From positions 40,339,742-40,403,741 of the forward strand of contig CM064873.1 in the NCBI GenBank assembly GCA_032719365.1: 64,000 nucleotides of DNA, written 5' to 3'. The position numbers and the translations under genes are program-made. The notes under the pieces were generated by a model. It searched no databases. It was not told where the DNA came from and saw only the letters and a program-made list of their open reading frames with translations. How positions within the stretch are numbered: the stretch's first letter is position 1; each line of letters starts with the position of its first letter. The stretch is from Prinsepia uniflora (taxonomy: Eukaryota > Streptophyta > Magnoliopsida > Rosales > Rosaceae). Of the stretch, positions 45,276 through 58,550 are shown piece by piece.

Positions 45276-47023
45276 CAACTACTTGTATTCCACATCTACC
45301 TCGTGGAAAACAAATGGGCCTCACAACACGTGTACACCTGTACACCCACTAGCCAATGCAGAACTCGTCTGCACTCAGACGTCACATCACAGATGCACGT
45401 CGTACTGACTACACTCGACCACCCCGAGTGAAAATGAATCACCAGAAATTGGCAATGTCGTCACTAAGCTGACTCCTTCAGCCTGACGGCCCCACGTAAT
45501 CACTAATGTGCCCTGACATCCGCTCTCATAGAGAGTCACCAAAATTCACTTGTCAGTCCATGCTAACACCACAAGCCAAATTGTCACCACCAAGCTTTAC
45601 CACCCTAGTAAAGCGCCAATCAGTAACAAATCAGTGACAACACATCATACCACCACGTCCGTCAATGTAGCACAAGATCAACAACATGATCTCCCCTCGC
45701 AGGGCAAACTCAATCCTGCGACAAATACCAACAGCAGTATTCACAATTGTCACCCCCCCCCCTAGCGATCCCAGATGCTGGTAAGGTCATGACAAGGTAA
45801 CATCTCGCCGCAAAGCAACTTGCGGTCACACTAACCACCAACTCACTCATCTTGAGTATACGCATACCGTCATCACACTCAAACCGACGGTGTAACTGGA
45901 ACACATTGAACACCAGCCTAGCAGTGATCACACAACTCAACACTAGAGTTATTCTAGCCAACCCTGGCTAAGAGCACCTGCTCAAACAATCACTGAAATC
46001 ATCAGAATCACTCTGCCCAGTGCATCGTGTTCAATGTCCAGTTCACGTTCACAACCCATCCAATGGTATCAGGATTAAGCCGACTACTAACACGTTCACC
46101 AACGTACTACTGGTATAACCCGTATACCGTCACCCGACACCACAAGCCTGCAAAGTATCGTACCCCAAACCATAAACAAGGTACATACATCTATCTATTG
46201 ACAAGACTACAACCACCTAGGTCATAGCCAAACACATTCCAATAATGGAGTCCATTTGCTCAAACCAGCAAGAGACAAATCGAAACTCCACCCATCAACT
46301 AGTTCCAATTCCAAATCCGAATCCGCAATTTCGTAAGAAATCCCGAATCCGAACCCACACATCACATTTTTAATTCATGTCCAAATCCGAATCCGAAATC
46401 ATTATTCCATAAGCTAGCATTTGGAATAATCATTCCGCACCCAAATCCAGTATTCCACTTTCAAGTTCTAAAATCGAATCCTGAATCGTCACCCAGAAAT
46501 TCGATTCCAAAACCCGAAATCTCGTTAACGTCCACTCGGACACACCAAAACGGTTGACAAAATCCGACCACTTCGGAAACCTACTCACTCGTGTAATATA
46601 CCACAAAGGGCCCCACTTCGAAAAGAAGTTCAGTCCCGTCATTTACGACTCACATACCGGAGTAAGAGTGACAAACTCTCTACCCAACTGGATCATCAGG
46701 ATCACGGTCCAGATCCATCACTACGCCAGCTGGCCATGAACATCACGATCCTAGATCGTCACAATGCCCAATGTCCATGACATCACAAACCCGGTCCACC
46801 TAGGGAAGACCAAGGATGATCCCAAAACGATAACACCAATATTCATCCCCATGTCAAGTTTATTCTGGGCCCAACACGCCCATCTACAAACCAGACTGTT
46901 AACAAAAACAACCATCCGGACCCACAGTAGTCCGACACACCCAAAACACCTGATACAATATTACAACACAAATGGACAAGACAAACCATTTACAAGGTAT
47001 CACGAAAACATGTATCAATACAA
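45276..47023 (-). mobile_element. E8 internal non-coding region between gag and the PPT
   Basis: No frame has retroelement motifs. Patches match the inverted E1/E6 internal regions, including GAATCCGCAATTTCGTAAGA (about 46320) and GGTGGTGTAAC-like stretches. A pol gene of about 3 kb is absent here, not just mutated. Confidence 0.85.
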
Positions 47024-47878
47024 TTATTCTGACCTACGGTCAAGTCGATCGGGGCAGTTCCTTCGCAAATGTCCAAGTTTCCTACAAAAGTGACAAGTGG
47101 CAGTGCTGAGGCGACTTGCCCCACCAAGCCGCTTACTTGTCGACTGGGTTGATGTTCCACCCGAATGAACGCCCACTGAGGATTGCGACACAAGATTATG
47201 AAGGCTAACTCGCTTCGTTGTTTCCTAACTCATCTGTTCAGTATCCTGACGCTCTCGGCGTCGTCCAGAGCCCAAAGATTGTTCTGGCACAGGTAAAATA
47301 GTAGCCTTCACTCGGATGGCAGCATCCGATAACTCCCTCAGGGTCGAATACGAGCCAACAGTTACAGCACCTCGTAACTCATTCCTCAATCCCTGCTCAA
47401 ACCTTCGACATTTATCCTCCTCTGTAGCCACATACAGAGGAGCGAAACTAGATAAGTGCAAAAATTGATGTTCATAATCGACCACTGACCGATTCCCTTG
47501 CTGCAATTGGAGAAATTCAACCTTCTTAGCGTTCCGAAATGAGCGAGGATAAAACTGATCCAAAAATCGCTCTCGGAATGCATCCCATGCCAAGGTACGG
47601 GCATCCCAGCCAGTCAACTGCAAACTATGCCACCACCTGTAAGCATAGCCATCCAAAAGAAAAGTGGCTAAGGGTACCATGTCCTCCAGGGGACATATCA
47701 TAACCTCAAAAATCCTTTCCAATCGAGTAAGCCAATCTTTGGCACCATCCGGGCCCGAATCACCATGAAACACAGTGGCTCCCAACCGTCGAGCTCGCTC
47801 AATATCTGGGCCTTTACTAACACCACTCTCGCCCCTCCCATCTTCAGACCGTGTACGGGACGCACGACTCGGAGGCAT
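47024..47878 (-). CDS. gag: Gag polyprotein of E8 (capsid plus CCHC nucleocapsid), one internal amber codon
   Basis: Starts MPPSRASRTRSEDGRG at 47878, 45 bp inside the 5' LTR. Residues about 30-190 are a Retrotrans_gag domain: GATVFHGDSGPDGAKDWLTR, then YRWWHSLQLTGWDA, FRERFLDQFYPRSFRNAK, LQQGNRSVVDYEHQF and KCRRFEQGLRNELRGAV. The open frame stops at TAG (47225-47227, codon 218), but the same frame continues about 66 codons to TAA (47024) and there encodes CHFCRKLGHLRRNC, a perfect C-x2-C-x4-H-x4-C RNA-binding knuckle. The amber codon may be a CAG to TAG mutation, or could be read through. Gag would form particles and package RNA, possibly including that of the LARD relatives. The family is clear; activity is unknown. 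Confidence 0.92.
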
Positions 47879-47907
47879 GACGTATCAACAGAAATCAAGA
47901 ACCAAAT

Positions 47908-47919
47908 GCTCTGATACCA
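47908..47919 (-). other. Primer-binding site of E8 (tRNA-iMet)
   Basis: The minus strand reads TGGTATCAGAGC three bases inside the 5' LTR end at 47923. Confidence 0.92.
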
Positions 47920-47922
47920 ATT

Positions 47923-50900
47923 TGACAGGACCCGTCCCAACTGGACGTCAAAAACCGTACCCGGTCCTGCTCCCGTTTGACAAGTCAACTAAAGGTCCGA
48001 AACTCCCCTTCAGTACTTGCCAGACAAGGGATGTTTGCGCGGATTTCTGCTGCTGTCACTGCCTCACGATCGGTCCCGAGCGTCGTACCACGGCCTGGAG
48101 GGTCACAAAACAGAAAAAGTGTGAGTGGACAAAAATGACCCCTTATAAAAACATTTATCAAAAATACATTCCTACCCTTCAGTTTTCAAAAACTTGCATG
48201 CATATCGTAAAACATGAGTGACCGATAAAATCAAAACATATTTTCCCATGGTCCATAAACTCATGATCACCAATTCAGTTCATGTTATAAAACATCAAAT
48301 CCCGGCTCTCAGGCCAAAGCATGTGAAAACATAATCACTGGCCACAAAGACCAAAAACCCGTACTCCATACCAGTACGTCATCACAATCAATACCAATCA
48401 GCACTAATCACCAGTGCACAAGAAATATATCAATCCAATCAATCCGCACTACCCACGAGTGCATAAAAGATCACAAATCACATCTGCACTACTCACAAGT
48501 GCAAAATCAATCAAACTGCACTACTCACAAGTGCTGCACTACGCATAGACCAATATCCAGTCACTCTCTCGGGAATAAACACCTCTGGCCTCAACCTCCT
48601 CGGGCTCAGTCACCTCTGGGCGAACACATCCCCAGGATCAGACACCTCCGAGTGGTACATCCAGACTCAGTATCATCCGAGAAGCTGACTACCATAGGAT
48701 CAACTCCCGATCCTACAATCACATCCCCCAAGCTCCGGTCGTCTGGGTAATCCCCCCAAGTACCGACCGTCTGGGAATATCACAATCACAATGAAAACCA
48801 TCCCGGGAATTACATCCCAAAACATTTCAATCAAATCTTGACTTCATACCAAGTCAAGGTCATTCTCAACTGGGTCTCAAGCCCAAAATACCTTTTACAC
48901 ATAAACCGTTAAAATCACATTTAAATCAATAGAATAATCCGAAAATCATCATTGACTCACCAACCAAGTCAAAACATCATTTTAGAAATCATTTAGACTC
49001 CGGGCCTAGCCCAAAATATCATCTGCTCATTCCTCGTAAAATGTGCCCGAAAGACTGATTAAAATAATCATAAAATCCCAATAAATCATTAATTTCACAA
49101 TTTCACAAAGGACTCCAATTCCGAGTCAAAATCACTATTCACTTGGGTTCTCATGCCCAAAATAACATTATCACGCAAATCCATGCGTTGCAACCTCCGT
49201 TGCCATTTTCACGTAAATCCACAAAGTCAATCACTGACTCATAACCCGAGTCCAAATATCATTTTCAATCCATGACTCAATAATCCGAGTCCAACCATTA
49301 TTTTCAATCAATTTCAATCCCGGACTCATAAACCAAGTCCAAACATCATTTTTACCAAATTTCGTAATTTCTCGAAAATCGTCCAAAATAATAATATAAT
49401 AATCATAAAACCGAGAAATTACCGGATTGAACACAAATCATGCCCAAGCATATAAAATCATATAATAAGGCATAAAAATCATATATGCATGCATCACGGT
49501 TAGAAAACAAAGTCCACTCACACACACCGTCCAAAACGGTCCGTTTCCGAGCTGCACGTTTTTCCGTAAAATCTGGAAATCACAACTCCTGTCCAAAACC
49601 ATTATAGAGGGTTACTAACATCTCAAAATACAACATATAATTTTCCCCAATTTTTTCGGGATTTAAATACGTATTTTTAACGTAATACAAAACTTCGGAT
49701 ACGCGGAACATTAACGAAACAATATCCGATTTCATCGAAATCAACGTCAAAATGTTCGTTACACTGAGGGGATCAAAAGTCATGTTGACCTCACCTTGAG
49801 ACTAGGCCGGACGCGCCCCCACGCACCGCCGTGAGTGGCTGCGCGTGAAATCCACGCGCCTGCTACAGTGTCACCGTCCCAACCCGTTTGTCTGTAAAAC
49901 GGGCCATTTAACCCGCGAGGCGACCCGGTTCGTTTTCTGTCAATTCGACATTGATTCCACCAATTGAACATTCAGTCAGTTTCGATTCAAGTCTAATTAG
50001 AGTTCTGTGGACTTAATTACAAGAAACATTACCTTTAACCTCACGATCACAGATGATCAATCGAAGGACATCCGGCCACTGTTCATCCTTCGAAAACCAT
50101 CAAACCTTCTTGATTTCGTTCAATTGATTCAACCAGAAGCATTAGTGGACTCCGTTAAACATTTCCCCCAACTCAATTGCATCAAACCAATGCTCAATCT
50201 TCACGACTCAAACTCGAACATCCGTACATTGTGCAACCATGGAGCTTCATCAATCTCCAGTGTTTTCCTTCAATTGATGAACACAGAAGCATCGTGGGAT
50301 CCTCAGGAACACAATCCCCACATCAATTTCGTCAATCAAAGCCTCAATTCCCTCGACTCAACCTCGAATTTCATCCTCTGTCACCAAGTGTGTTCATAGT
50401 CAAAACAACACCAATTTCCTTCGTTCTTTCGACGTTTCTGATCGTAATGATCCCAGGAAACTCGAAGTGAGTTCAATTTCGATCCTCACGGCTCAATTCC
50501 CAGTATTTGAATTTCCCCCCAATTTTTCTAAATTTTCGATTCTCAGTCTCCAGCCCCCAATCGACCCTCAGTGTTTCCCCAGTTTAATCCTCTCTCACAA
50601 TCTCACAAATTCCCCTCAAAACTGGATGTGAAAGGGAGCTCAATTCTCCCAATTCTGATTCCCCCTCTCACGGGTAAGAAAACAAAGAAGAAGAAAAATG
50701 GGGAAAAAGATGGAGGAATGATGGTGTAGGAATGATGATGTAGTAATGATAGTGTTGGGAGGGAAACATGGAGCTGGAATCAAGGGATGGGTGACACTTG
50801 TCACTCATCCGGATGTGCACAGTCACAGGGTACTGTTCATATTAAAATATTATTTTATTCCCGGTTCGTTCGGTTAATCGAGCCTGATTCCGTGACCATA

Positions 50901-51320
50901 ACTTCGTCGTCGAATCTCCGATTTCGGCATGCCGCCTGTCGTTGGATTCGTATCGACGAGACCTACATAACGGTCCTTGGCCCTCGTCCATCGGACCTCC
51001 CGATCAAAAAGTCAACATTTGGCCCCTATTATGCCAAATTACCAAAATACCCCTCATCATCCGATCATCATAACTTTCACTACGAATGTCGGAATCGAAC
51101 GTGCCACCTGTCTATGAACTCGTGACGTCCCGAACTACGTCACAGTCATCGGTCAAAGTCCGTTTGACCGCCCGAACTAAAAGTCAACATTTTGCCCACG
51201 CTAGGGGCAAAACGGTCATTTTGCACGTTTCGTCCGATTTCACTCAACTAATCCCCGGTTAGTCATTCTAAATCATAATTAATTAATATTCAATCCTGAT
51301 ATTCGGGACGGGTCCTTACA
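47923..51320 (-). repeat. E8 5' LTR (3398 bp)
   Basis: Same length as the other E8 LTR and about 99% identical by eye. The arms are at 48119-48130 and 49512-49523. Most differences I noted are C/T or G/A transitions. Confidence 0.95.
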
Positions 51321-51325
51321 ATAAC

Positions 51326-54166
51326 CATCAACATGAAATACGTATTCCCACTAAGGGCTATCACATCCAAGCTGACATCTTGCTCAACGTCCGATCTGTC
51401 AACATCCTCTAGATCTTGTCGTCACCATGGTACGAATCACCTCTCGCAGGCCATACTCAAACCTATGCCGCAAGTTTAATCGACCTAGATACTCACACGA
51501 GTCAACTCTCATTTTCTCATACTGACTCTCGCTAGAGTCTCATCATCAGTACACACCAATCTGAAACGGTCGGATACCGATCCATTCCATTACCACAACA
51601 TGTTAGAATGACTTTGTACGGAAGCCAATCCCATCGACAATTATTGTGACCAGCTGGTAACTTCCGACTCCCTGTGTTTTCGTTGCGCCACTCTGATCTC
51701 GACTTGCTCTTGAGTCCCCATATTGTATTTCCTGTCAATACATTGACATCTCACCCATCCTGAGTGTATCTGAACCCCGTCGAATACTTGCCTCAGCAGA
51801 GGTAATACCACAACACTACGGTTTCTCTAGCCCACATGGCTCTGAGCCCTCGGCTGACACAAACACTGAACCCTCTTAACTACTCTACTCGAGCACGCAA
51901 TATTCAACGTCCAGTCCACATCTCATCATGTCGGAACAAATCCGATCATAATCCTCGTCGAACTGTCACTATCGGATTTAATCCGATCGCCATCTCATGT
52001 CCATCTAGGACTCCATCCATTCGACAAAACGTTCATACTATCGGGTACTCTAAACCCTAAACATATCGATCATCAAGGCACTACCCGGCCTGCTCAAGGA
52101 CTGCACTCTGGCAACATCCAACCACATACTACTATCCATGCTCCAACCATGGCTTGGACCTCAAACGTCCATCACCTGGCGAACGTCAATCCATCACAAT
52201 CTCTATCCTCCTATCCAGCCTGAGGTATGCACTATTCATCTCTTCATGGTCGGTATCTACATATCACCCTTTTCTCATACTTATTTACATGTCCAAGACA
52301 GACTATATCTAACCGCTGTCTTGTCATCTCCCCAACCTCATCATTCTTGAGATCCAAACTAGCTTCGGTTTACTCGACCCCTAGTTGCCACCATCATCTT
52401 AGTCATCTCGATCATCATGATCGTCACCATACTACTCGATCCAACTCACCTCAATCCACCGTGGGTCCACTACCTAGGACTCACTCGTCACATCCGGTGA
52501 CGCTAAATACCATCGGCTCATCAAGTCAATCAAATTTGACTCAAAGGCTAGGTGTTCGGTTTTTACACCCTTTTTGAACCCTTTAACTGTCACATCACTC
52601 CTCGTCATCCCACCTAGGGAAGAATCAAGGAGAATCCAAGCTGATGACATCGAAATTCATTCTACGTGAATGCAACCAAAACTCCACTACAGTTACGCAA
52701 ACTGGTGCCACCAAGCACCCTCTACTAAAGAGCAGGAAATGTGAAATCACCCTCAGTGACTTCGAGAATGTCCGTCACCAATGTGGAATCAAGTACTCTC
52801 CTCATCGTCTCAATCACAACTTCTCTTGTCCACGAACCCCAAGCCAATCATGGGTCCACCAATCCATATGTGATCACCGTACTGGTGACGCTCAACATCA
52901 TCTATGTCATCACCCGCTCATCTCTGTCACCTCCACTGAGTTAGCGTGGCACACTCGCCAACGTCCAAAGTCCGACATCTCCTTCTGTGATCGCACTCGG
53001 TAGTAACCGAGTCGAATCTAGAATCTTACGCTCACATTGAGCGACACTCACATACCTCGATATCATCGTCACAACTGGAAAATCTCCATCGTCTCAGTCG
53101 TCACGGTAACTTGAGCATGTCCCCTTGATAAGACTTGTCTACGTCCATCGATAGCAGCGTCAGTCATAACTGTGTGCAGACTATTCCAAGAAATACTCCG
53201 CCATCGAAACACTGTACTCGTACGATCCACTCACTACCAGCACTAACCGCTCAACACACAACATCCACCGATCGGTCCACCGCAGGATCCGGTCGACAAG
53301 TACCACTCTCCTGGTAACTCGTCCGATCAATCACCAACTAAGGTTATTACGAACCCGGCTGCTCATTGCAGCACGTGCATCTTGACCGATCCATCGCTCT
53401 TGACTTTGAAAAGTCATCATACCCCAATACTGGTGTCCAATCCACCAGTGACCACAATATGAGGATCTCGTCCTTTCATGACTCCACGACCTACAACCGA
53501 TGGGACCACAAGAAACTAGCCCTCCTCGGTGTCTACCACCGCTCAACCATGACATGTCAAACCAACCTATATGACAACTACACCGTGGCATCTTTTGCCA
53601 GTCAACATCCCTCCGGGATTCGATACACTGAAACATGGTCTCTCATGCCAAATAGGATCCAACGTTCATATTCCCAATAGTCTCAACTCGGGTTATCCAT
53701 GACCTCTACCGATATCACCTCGCCCCAATCCATATTTGCCATGACATTACCGTTGAACGGTCACGACTCTTTGGTCGTCAGACGGTGTCTACTGGTCCAT
53801 TGGATCCTATCCACCAATAACACTACGGGTCAAATTCGTTGGATTCCCATGCTCATCGATCCTACTCGGGATCCAACCTCACTACCAAGCGGCATCTTGT
53901 GTCAATTGAACCCTAAACCACCGCACCTCGTGCCAAACACATCCTGATCAGGGTTCGATTCCACTGAATCCTCGAACTCATACTCTAACTCTTAGGTTGA
54001 TGACGGGGCTTTTACCATTGCAGAGACATGACATCTTCGACCTGCGCGTAGCTCTTGTGGTACGCCTTGACAACCTCACTCTGAAAATCAGAGCAACATG
54101 AGCCAACCTACTCTGATACCACTTTGGTATCAGGGCACCATAAGTAAACCTTGCTCTGATACCACC
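51326..54166 (-). mobile_element. E7 internal region, PBS side, non-coding
   Basis: It continues E7 after the E8 target site. Several chance frames of about 60-120 codons exist on both strands, but none shows a gag, protease or RT motif. Short matches to the inverted E1/E6 internal regions occur. It ends with PBS-like sequences before the LTR at 54167. Confidence 0.75.
54113..54164 (-). other. E7 primer-binding site with a second, inverted PBS copy nearby
   Basis: The true PBS is GCTCTGATACCA at 54153-54164 (TGGTATCAGAGC on the minus strand), next to the LTR. About 20 bp away, CTGATACCA-CTT-TGGTATCAG (54113-54133) forms a perfect 9-bp stem made of two PBS cores in opposite orientation. Confidence 0.8.
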
Positions 54167-54230
54167 TGATAGGACCCATCCTAAATCCCCCCGGGATTAA
54201 CGCGGGACGTACCTGCTACCGTCTGACACG
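54167..54230 (-). mobile_element. E7 5' LTR, terminal 64 bp
   Basis: TGATAGGACCCATCC followed by CCCCCCGGGATTAACGCGGG matches the E7 left LTR end (38801 on) closely. The LTR is broken after GTCTGACACGAA and continues at 58551. Confidence 0.8.
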
Positions 54231-55213
54231 AAAGAATTGCAAATTCCCGGGCATGTGGTCCCAACTGACCACGCCCCTAAGGTCTATCACGGGCCCCACA
54301 AACTCTTCATTCGCCTATTATCTCAACAGTCGATATAGGAGTCAATCCTCACTCTATCACACCCCAACAGTGCCACCTCACTTGTATCCATTAGTCTACA
54401 TCGCCATCTTTATGACGCGACAAGACAACTCACACTCACAACTATACTTACCTCCCAGTGGCTCGACTTGCGTCCCACTGAACTGGACTATCTCCTAAGT
54501 CTAACTCCTTGTAAACTTCGGGTCCCCGCTCGAACCCTAGTCACTAAGGACACTGACACGTCCCACAAGTCCAAAACAAAACCAAGCCATAATTTCTTAA
54601 CTCCTCAATACCTGACCATATACCAGTCCTTGGCATCCTAAGTGCCAAACGTTCCTCAATCCGCCCTTCTGGCTCCTCTCGAGCCTCGACACCTTACCAT
54701 TACTCATCTCACGTTTCTAACCCATATCCGAACTCATTTTGAGTCCCGAACCCATATCTCGATTCCTCTTGAGTCCAATCTCATACCCAACAATCATGTC
54801 ATCACTGACATACCCAGTCCCTAAGAAAATACCAATGGTCATCCGTATCTTATACGACCGATAAGGCCTAAGAAGTATCCCATTACATTTTAGACTCTTT
54901 TCACACATTCCGCTTACGTAATCCACCGTGAATAATCCCATCACGAGTGCAACTTGCGCGATTATGCCACCTTTCTAGCCACTAGGCTCATTCTTCCTTG
55001 CTACTCACACAATTCTACGTCTAACAAACAGTAGTTCCCAGTGTATTCTACATGACATCTGACCCTCAATCCAGGGTTAATCTCATCTGAGATCTATCAC
55101 GAGGTCTCACACACCCTCGTCTACCCGTCTCACTACCAGGTCGCGCAGGAGGCTTACATTTTGGAGGCATGGTGTGGCAACAGAATCAGCAACCTAGGAC
55201 TCTGATACCAAAT
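54231..55213 (-). mobile_element. E10 internal region, PBS side only
   Basis: PBS-side internal sequence of a second inverted element, fused to the E7 LTR end by loss of the E10 3' LTR and most of its interior. A tRNA-iMet binding site (inverted CTCTGATACCA, 55200-55210) precedes the LTR at 55214. Confidence 0.75.
55060..55173 (-). pseudogene. gag: E10 gag N-terminal remnant
   Basis: On the minus strand an ATG sits about 40 bp inside the LTR and reads MPPKCKPPARPGSETGRRG, like the MPPSRASRTRSEDGRG start of the E8 Gag at the same distance. The frame stops after about 35 codons and no capsid domain follows. This shows that E10 or its ancestor carried gag. Confidence 0.6.
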
Positions 55214-58200
55214 TGACAGGACTGCCCCCCAAGGGACATTGATAACCGTGCCCAGTCCTGCTCCCGTCTGGTAAGTCGACTGAAGTTCCCGAATTACCCT
55301 CAGTACTTGCCAAACCAGGGATAGCCACACACGTGTTTACTCATGCCTCCGCCTCTCGATCAGTCTCGATCAACGCGCCACAACCTGGAGGGTCAATAAA
55401 AACACAAAAGGTGTGATTGGACAAAATAATTCAGTTTATAAAACAGTTACAGAAGACGTTTCTACCCTCCACGTAAAAGCAATGCATGCATTCGAAAATC
55501 ATTTCGCAATCCATTTCATTTCCAACATAAGAAAACCGTGTATGAAAACCAAAATCATTTTCCTTTTCTTAACCTTCGGGTCTTAGCCCGTAGACATAAA
55601 CGCAGGGCCTCAGCCCAAAACCATTAATCAAATCCAAGTACACAACATAATCCAAAATCCATCAAATCACATAAACCGGGCCATTGCCCAACACATCCGA
55701 AAACATCGGAAATCAACAATAATTCACAAGTCAAATCAATCTGCTGGATCTCAAGTGCGCCCGAGTCTTTAAACTCACAACCATGTGCATAATCAGGCCT
55801 TCCCGGGATATCAACGAGTCTTTAAACTCAGAACATAAGCAATAGGCCTCGGGGGTATCATACCGAGTCTTTAAACTCAAAACAGTAACCGAGTCTTTAA
55901 ACTCATCAAGGGCCCTCCCCCGTGATCAATTGTCCGAGTCTTTAAACTCAAAACATGATCCAGCAATAGCACTGGGTCTTTAAACCCAAAACCATTTGTA
56001 TATCACAACAATCTAGGATCCATCGTGGTCCAAATTCCAAAACCAATCCGAAATCACATTTTGTCATAACAGGACCCATGTCCGAATTTCCACATTCAAA
56101 TCCCCAAAATCTTACTTCACAAAACATAATCAAATCCTCATTAAAAACGGGACATGTATAATCATATCAAATCACTTTATCAAACAATCATCCATTCCCG
56201 AATTCGAATTCGCAATAATGATTCCGTAAGCCGGCATCAAGAACCGTCATTCCGAACCCAAACCAGAAATCCATTTTCAACTTCCGAAAACCGAAATCTC
56301 ATTTTAAATCCTCGAAATCACATCATATTTCAAATTCCAAGGTCGAAACATCAAAACCATAATCAAATCACCAAAATCACGGTCAAACCACAATATACTC
56401 GAAATCTCGTAAAACGTGCAAATCCGTGTCATTCTCGAAATACGTGTCAAAACCGTAAATCACACTTACAATCATAATCGAAACATCCTTAAAACATCAT
56501 ACGCACAAACCATGTAAAATCGTTCATCAAAACATCACCAAGGCATAAGAGAAACCATAGTCTCGAAATACGTGCAGTTTCATATTGCATATTAAAATAC
56601 ATATAAATACGGAAATCGAAATCACCACAAGTCACGATCATAATCATAGCAATCAAAGAAACATTTATGCATACATTAAATTTTTGAAAGCAAAGTCCAC
56701 TCACACACCGTCCATAACGTTCGTTTTCGCACTACACGCGTTTCCGTAGTTTCTGAAATTTTCCAGAAATCTCGAATCCTGTCCGGAAACATTCCTTAGC
56801 GCCACTAAGGACTCCAATAACATCATACTAATTTCCCATAATTTTCCTGGAATTAAATATTAATTAAAAACGTAACATAAACCGTCAGACCCTCGAAACA
56901 ACATCGAAACGGTGTCCGACTAATTCGAAATCAATGCTAAAATGCTCGTTACATTGTATAGGACAAAAGTCGTGTTGAACTCACCTCGAAAATCGGGCCC
57001 ACGCGCCCTCACGCACCTCCGTGAGTGGCTGCGCGTGAAACTCACGCTCCAGCTACAGTGCAAGCTACAGTCGTCGTCCCAACCCGTCTGACTGTGAAGC
57101 GGTTCCGGTTTGCCCGCGAGACGACCCGAATAGAATCCTGTCAATTCCAACTTAATTTCATCAATTCAGTAAGCCAAAAGGATCACCGTGTATCTAATTA
57201 GGGTTTTGTGACCTCAACTACGTAAGAACTCGCCTGAATCCAGACGATTCGAAGTCGGACTTCAAAGAACAGGTGGGTACTGTTCTATCTTCAAACTCGA
57301 CCAACCTCGATTGTTTTCTTGAAATTGACCCACTCAGAAGTTTCATAGGGTTCGTATGAACTTGTTTCTCATGTCAATTTCTCCCTTAAACTCCTCCAAA
57401 TTCACGACTCAAACTCGATTTTCTTCACGGTCACCAGGTCCATTCAGAGTCAAAAACAACGTCAACTCTCTTCCCTCTTGCACGGGATCGACTTGAATTG
57501 ATCCCAGAGGACTTAATGAAGCCTTAATTTGCCATGGGCTGGCCTACATTTTGAAATTGAATTCTCACTCTCTCTTCAATCCGTTTCGGATTTTTTGACT
57601 TCTTCTCTCACCATTTTCATGCCAATCTTTCCCCTCTCAATCTCCAGACTCTGCCCTCCCTCTCTTCAGTCTCATTTGCTCTCCATTCCCTCTTGGGAAG
57701 GTCGATCAAGCCATATTCAAAGTCTCTGTTTGTTTTATTTTATTTTTCCAATTTTCAAAAGCACCAGCACAGTATTCCCTACCCACTACACGCATGTGCT
57801 CTGTGTTCTGTTTCCCCCTCCATTTCCAAGCACACTACTTCATTTTTTTAAGTTTCCCACCATCACACAATCTCACATACTGGGCACTTGCCTCCACTGG
57901 CTCTATTTTTCACTTCCAACCGTACCAAGCAATAGAAAACTCAACCTGTGCTCTGTCCTTTCACAGCACGCACAACACTCTTACTTATTTAAGCTTCCCA
58001 CTACGACACTTGTGCCTCTAATCCATCCAATTGTCACTTGATTCTGTTAAACAACCTCTTAACAGATTAAACAATTCACAAAACAACCATCACGGCTGAT
58101 TTCAAACTGCAACAGTCAAATTACCATTTTGCCCTCACTTTGACAATTTACCAAAATGCCCTTCACGCTTCTAGACCCGTAACTTGGTCATCCGAACTCC

Positions 58201-58550
58201 GATTGATGCGTGCCGCCTGTCTACGGATTCAGTGTCTTGAAACCTTCCTAACGGTATTTGAATTGCGTACAAAATATTGGTCAACCAATAAGTCATCATT
58301 TTCCCCTTTTTGTCCTAATTACGACAATGCCCTTGAACTTCCGAACATCATAACTTCCTACTCGAACGTCGGAATTGGGCGTGCCACCTGTCTATGAACT
58401 CGTGATGTCTCGAACTACGTCACAGTCATCGGTCAAAGTCCGTTTGACCATCCGATCAAAAAGTCAACCGTTCGCCCATTACCTAGGGGAAAATCGTCTT
58501 TTTCCTCAAATTTTCCAAATTTCTCTTTTTTAAACGTCCGGGTCCTTACA
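55214..58550 (-). repeat. E10 5' LTR (3337 bp)
   Basis: Inverted LTR from TGACAGGACTGCC to GTCCGGGTCCTTACA. The hairpin array 55760-55990 has six GAGTCTTTAAACTC-type units, the last being GGGTCTTTAAACCC. The arms are GTGTGATTGGAC (55411-55422) and GTCCACTCACAC (56695-56706). It is inserted in the E7 5' LTR: GGGACTCATG at 58551 continues the E7 LTR as at 39944. A 170-codon frame at 57529-58041 is CT-rich leader, not a gene. Confidence 0.9.

Larger units (their letters stand above)
41842..51320 (-). mobile_element. E8: complete gag-only LTR retrotransposon (TR-GAG type), 9479 bp, TSD ATAAC
   Basis: Two LTRs of exactly 3398 bp, perfect ATAAC duplications (41837-41841 and 51321-51325), a tRNA-iMet binding site and a PPT module frame a 2683-bp internal region. 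The only recognisable gene is gag with a zinc knuckle; no protease, RT, RNase H or integrase motif occurs. By eye I count about 34 substitutions and no indels between the LTRs, so this is a fairly young copy. The remaining 1.8 kb between gag and the PPT is non-coding and collinear with E1 and E6 internal sequence, which ties E8 to the LARDs. Confidence 0.95.

Noticed and set aside
52227..53003. Frames of 116 and 119 codons in the E7 internal region
   Set aside because: They are on the strand opposite to the element, overlap each other in different frames and show no conserved motif.
57529..58041. 170-codon forward open frame, the longest outside the retroelement genes
   Set aside because: It lies antisense in the CT-rich leader of the E10 LTR, has strongly biased composition and no domain. 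Shorter versions in related LTRs do not keep the frame.
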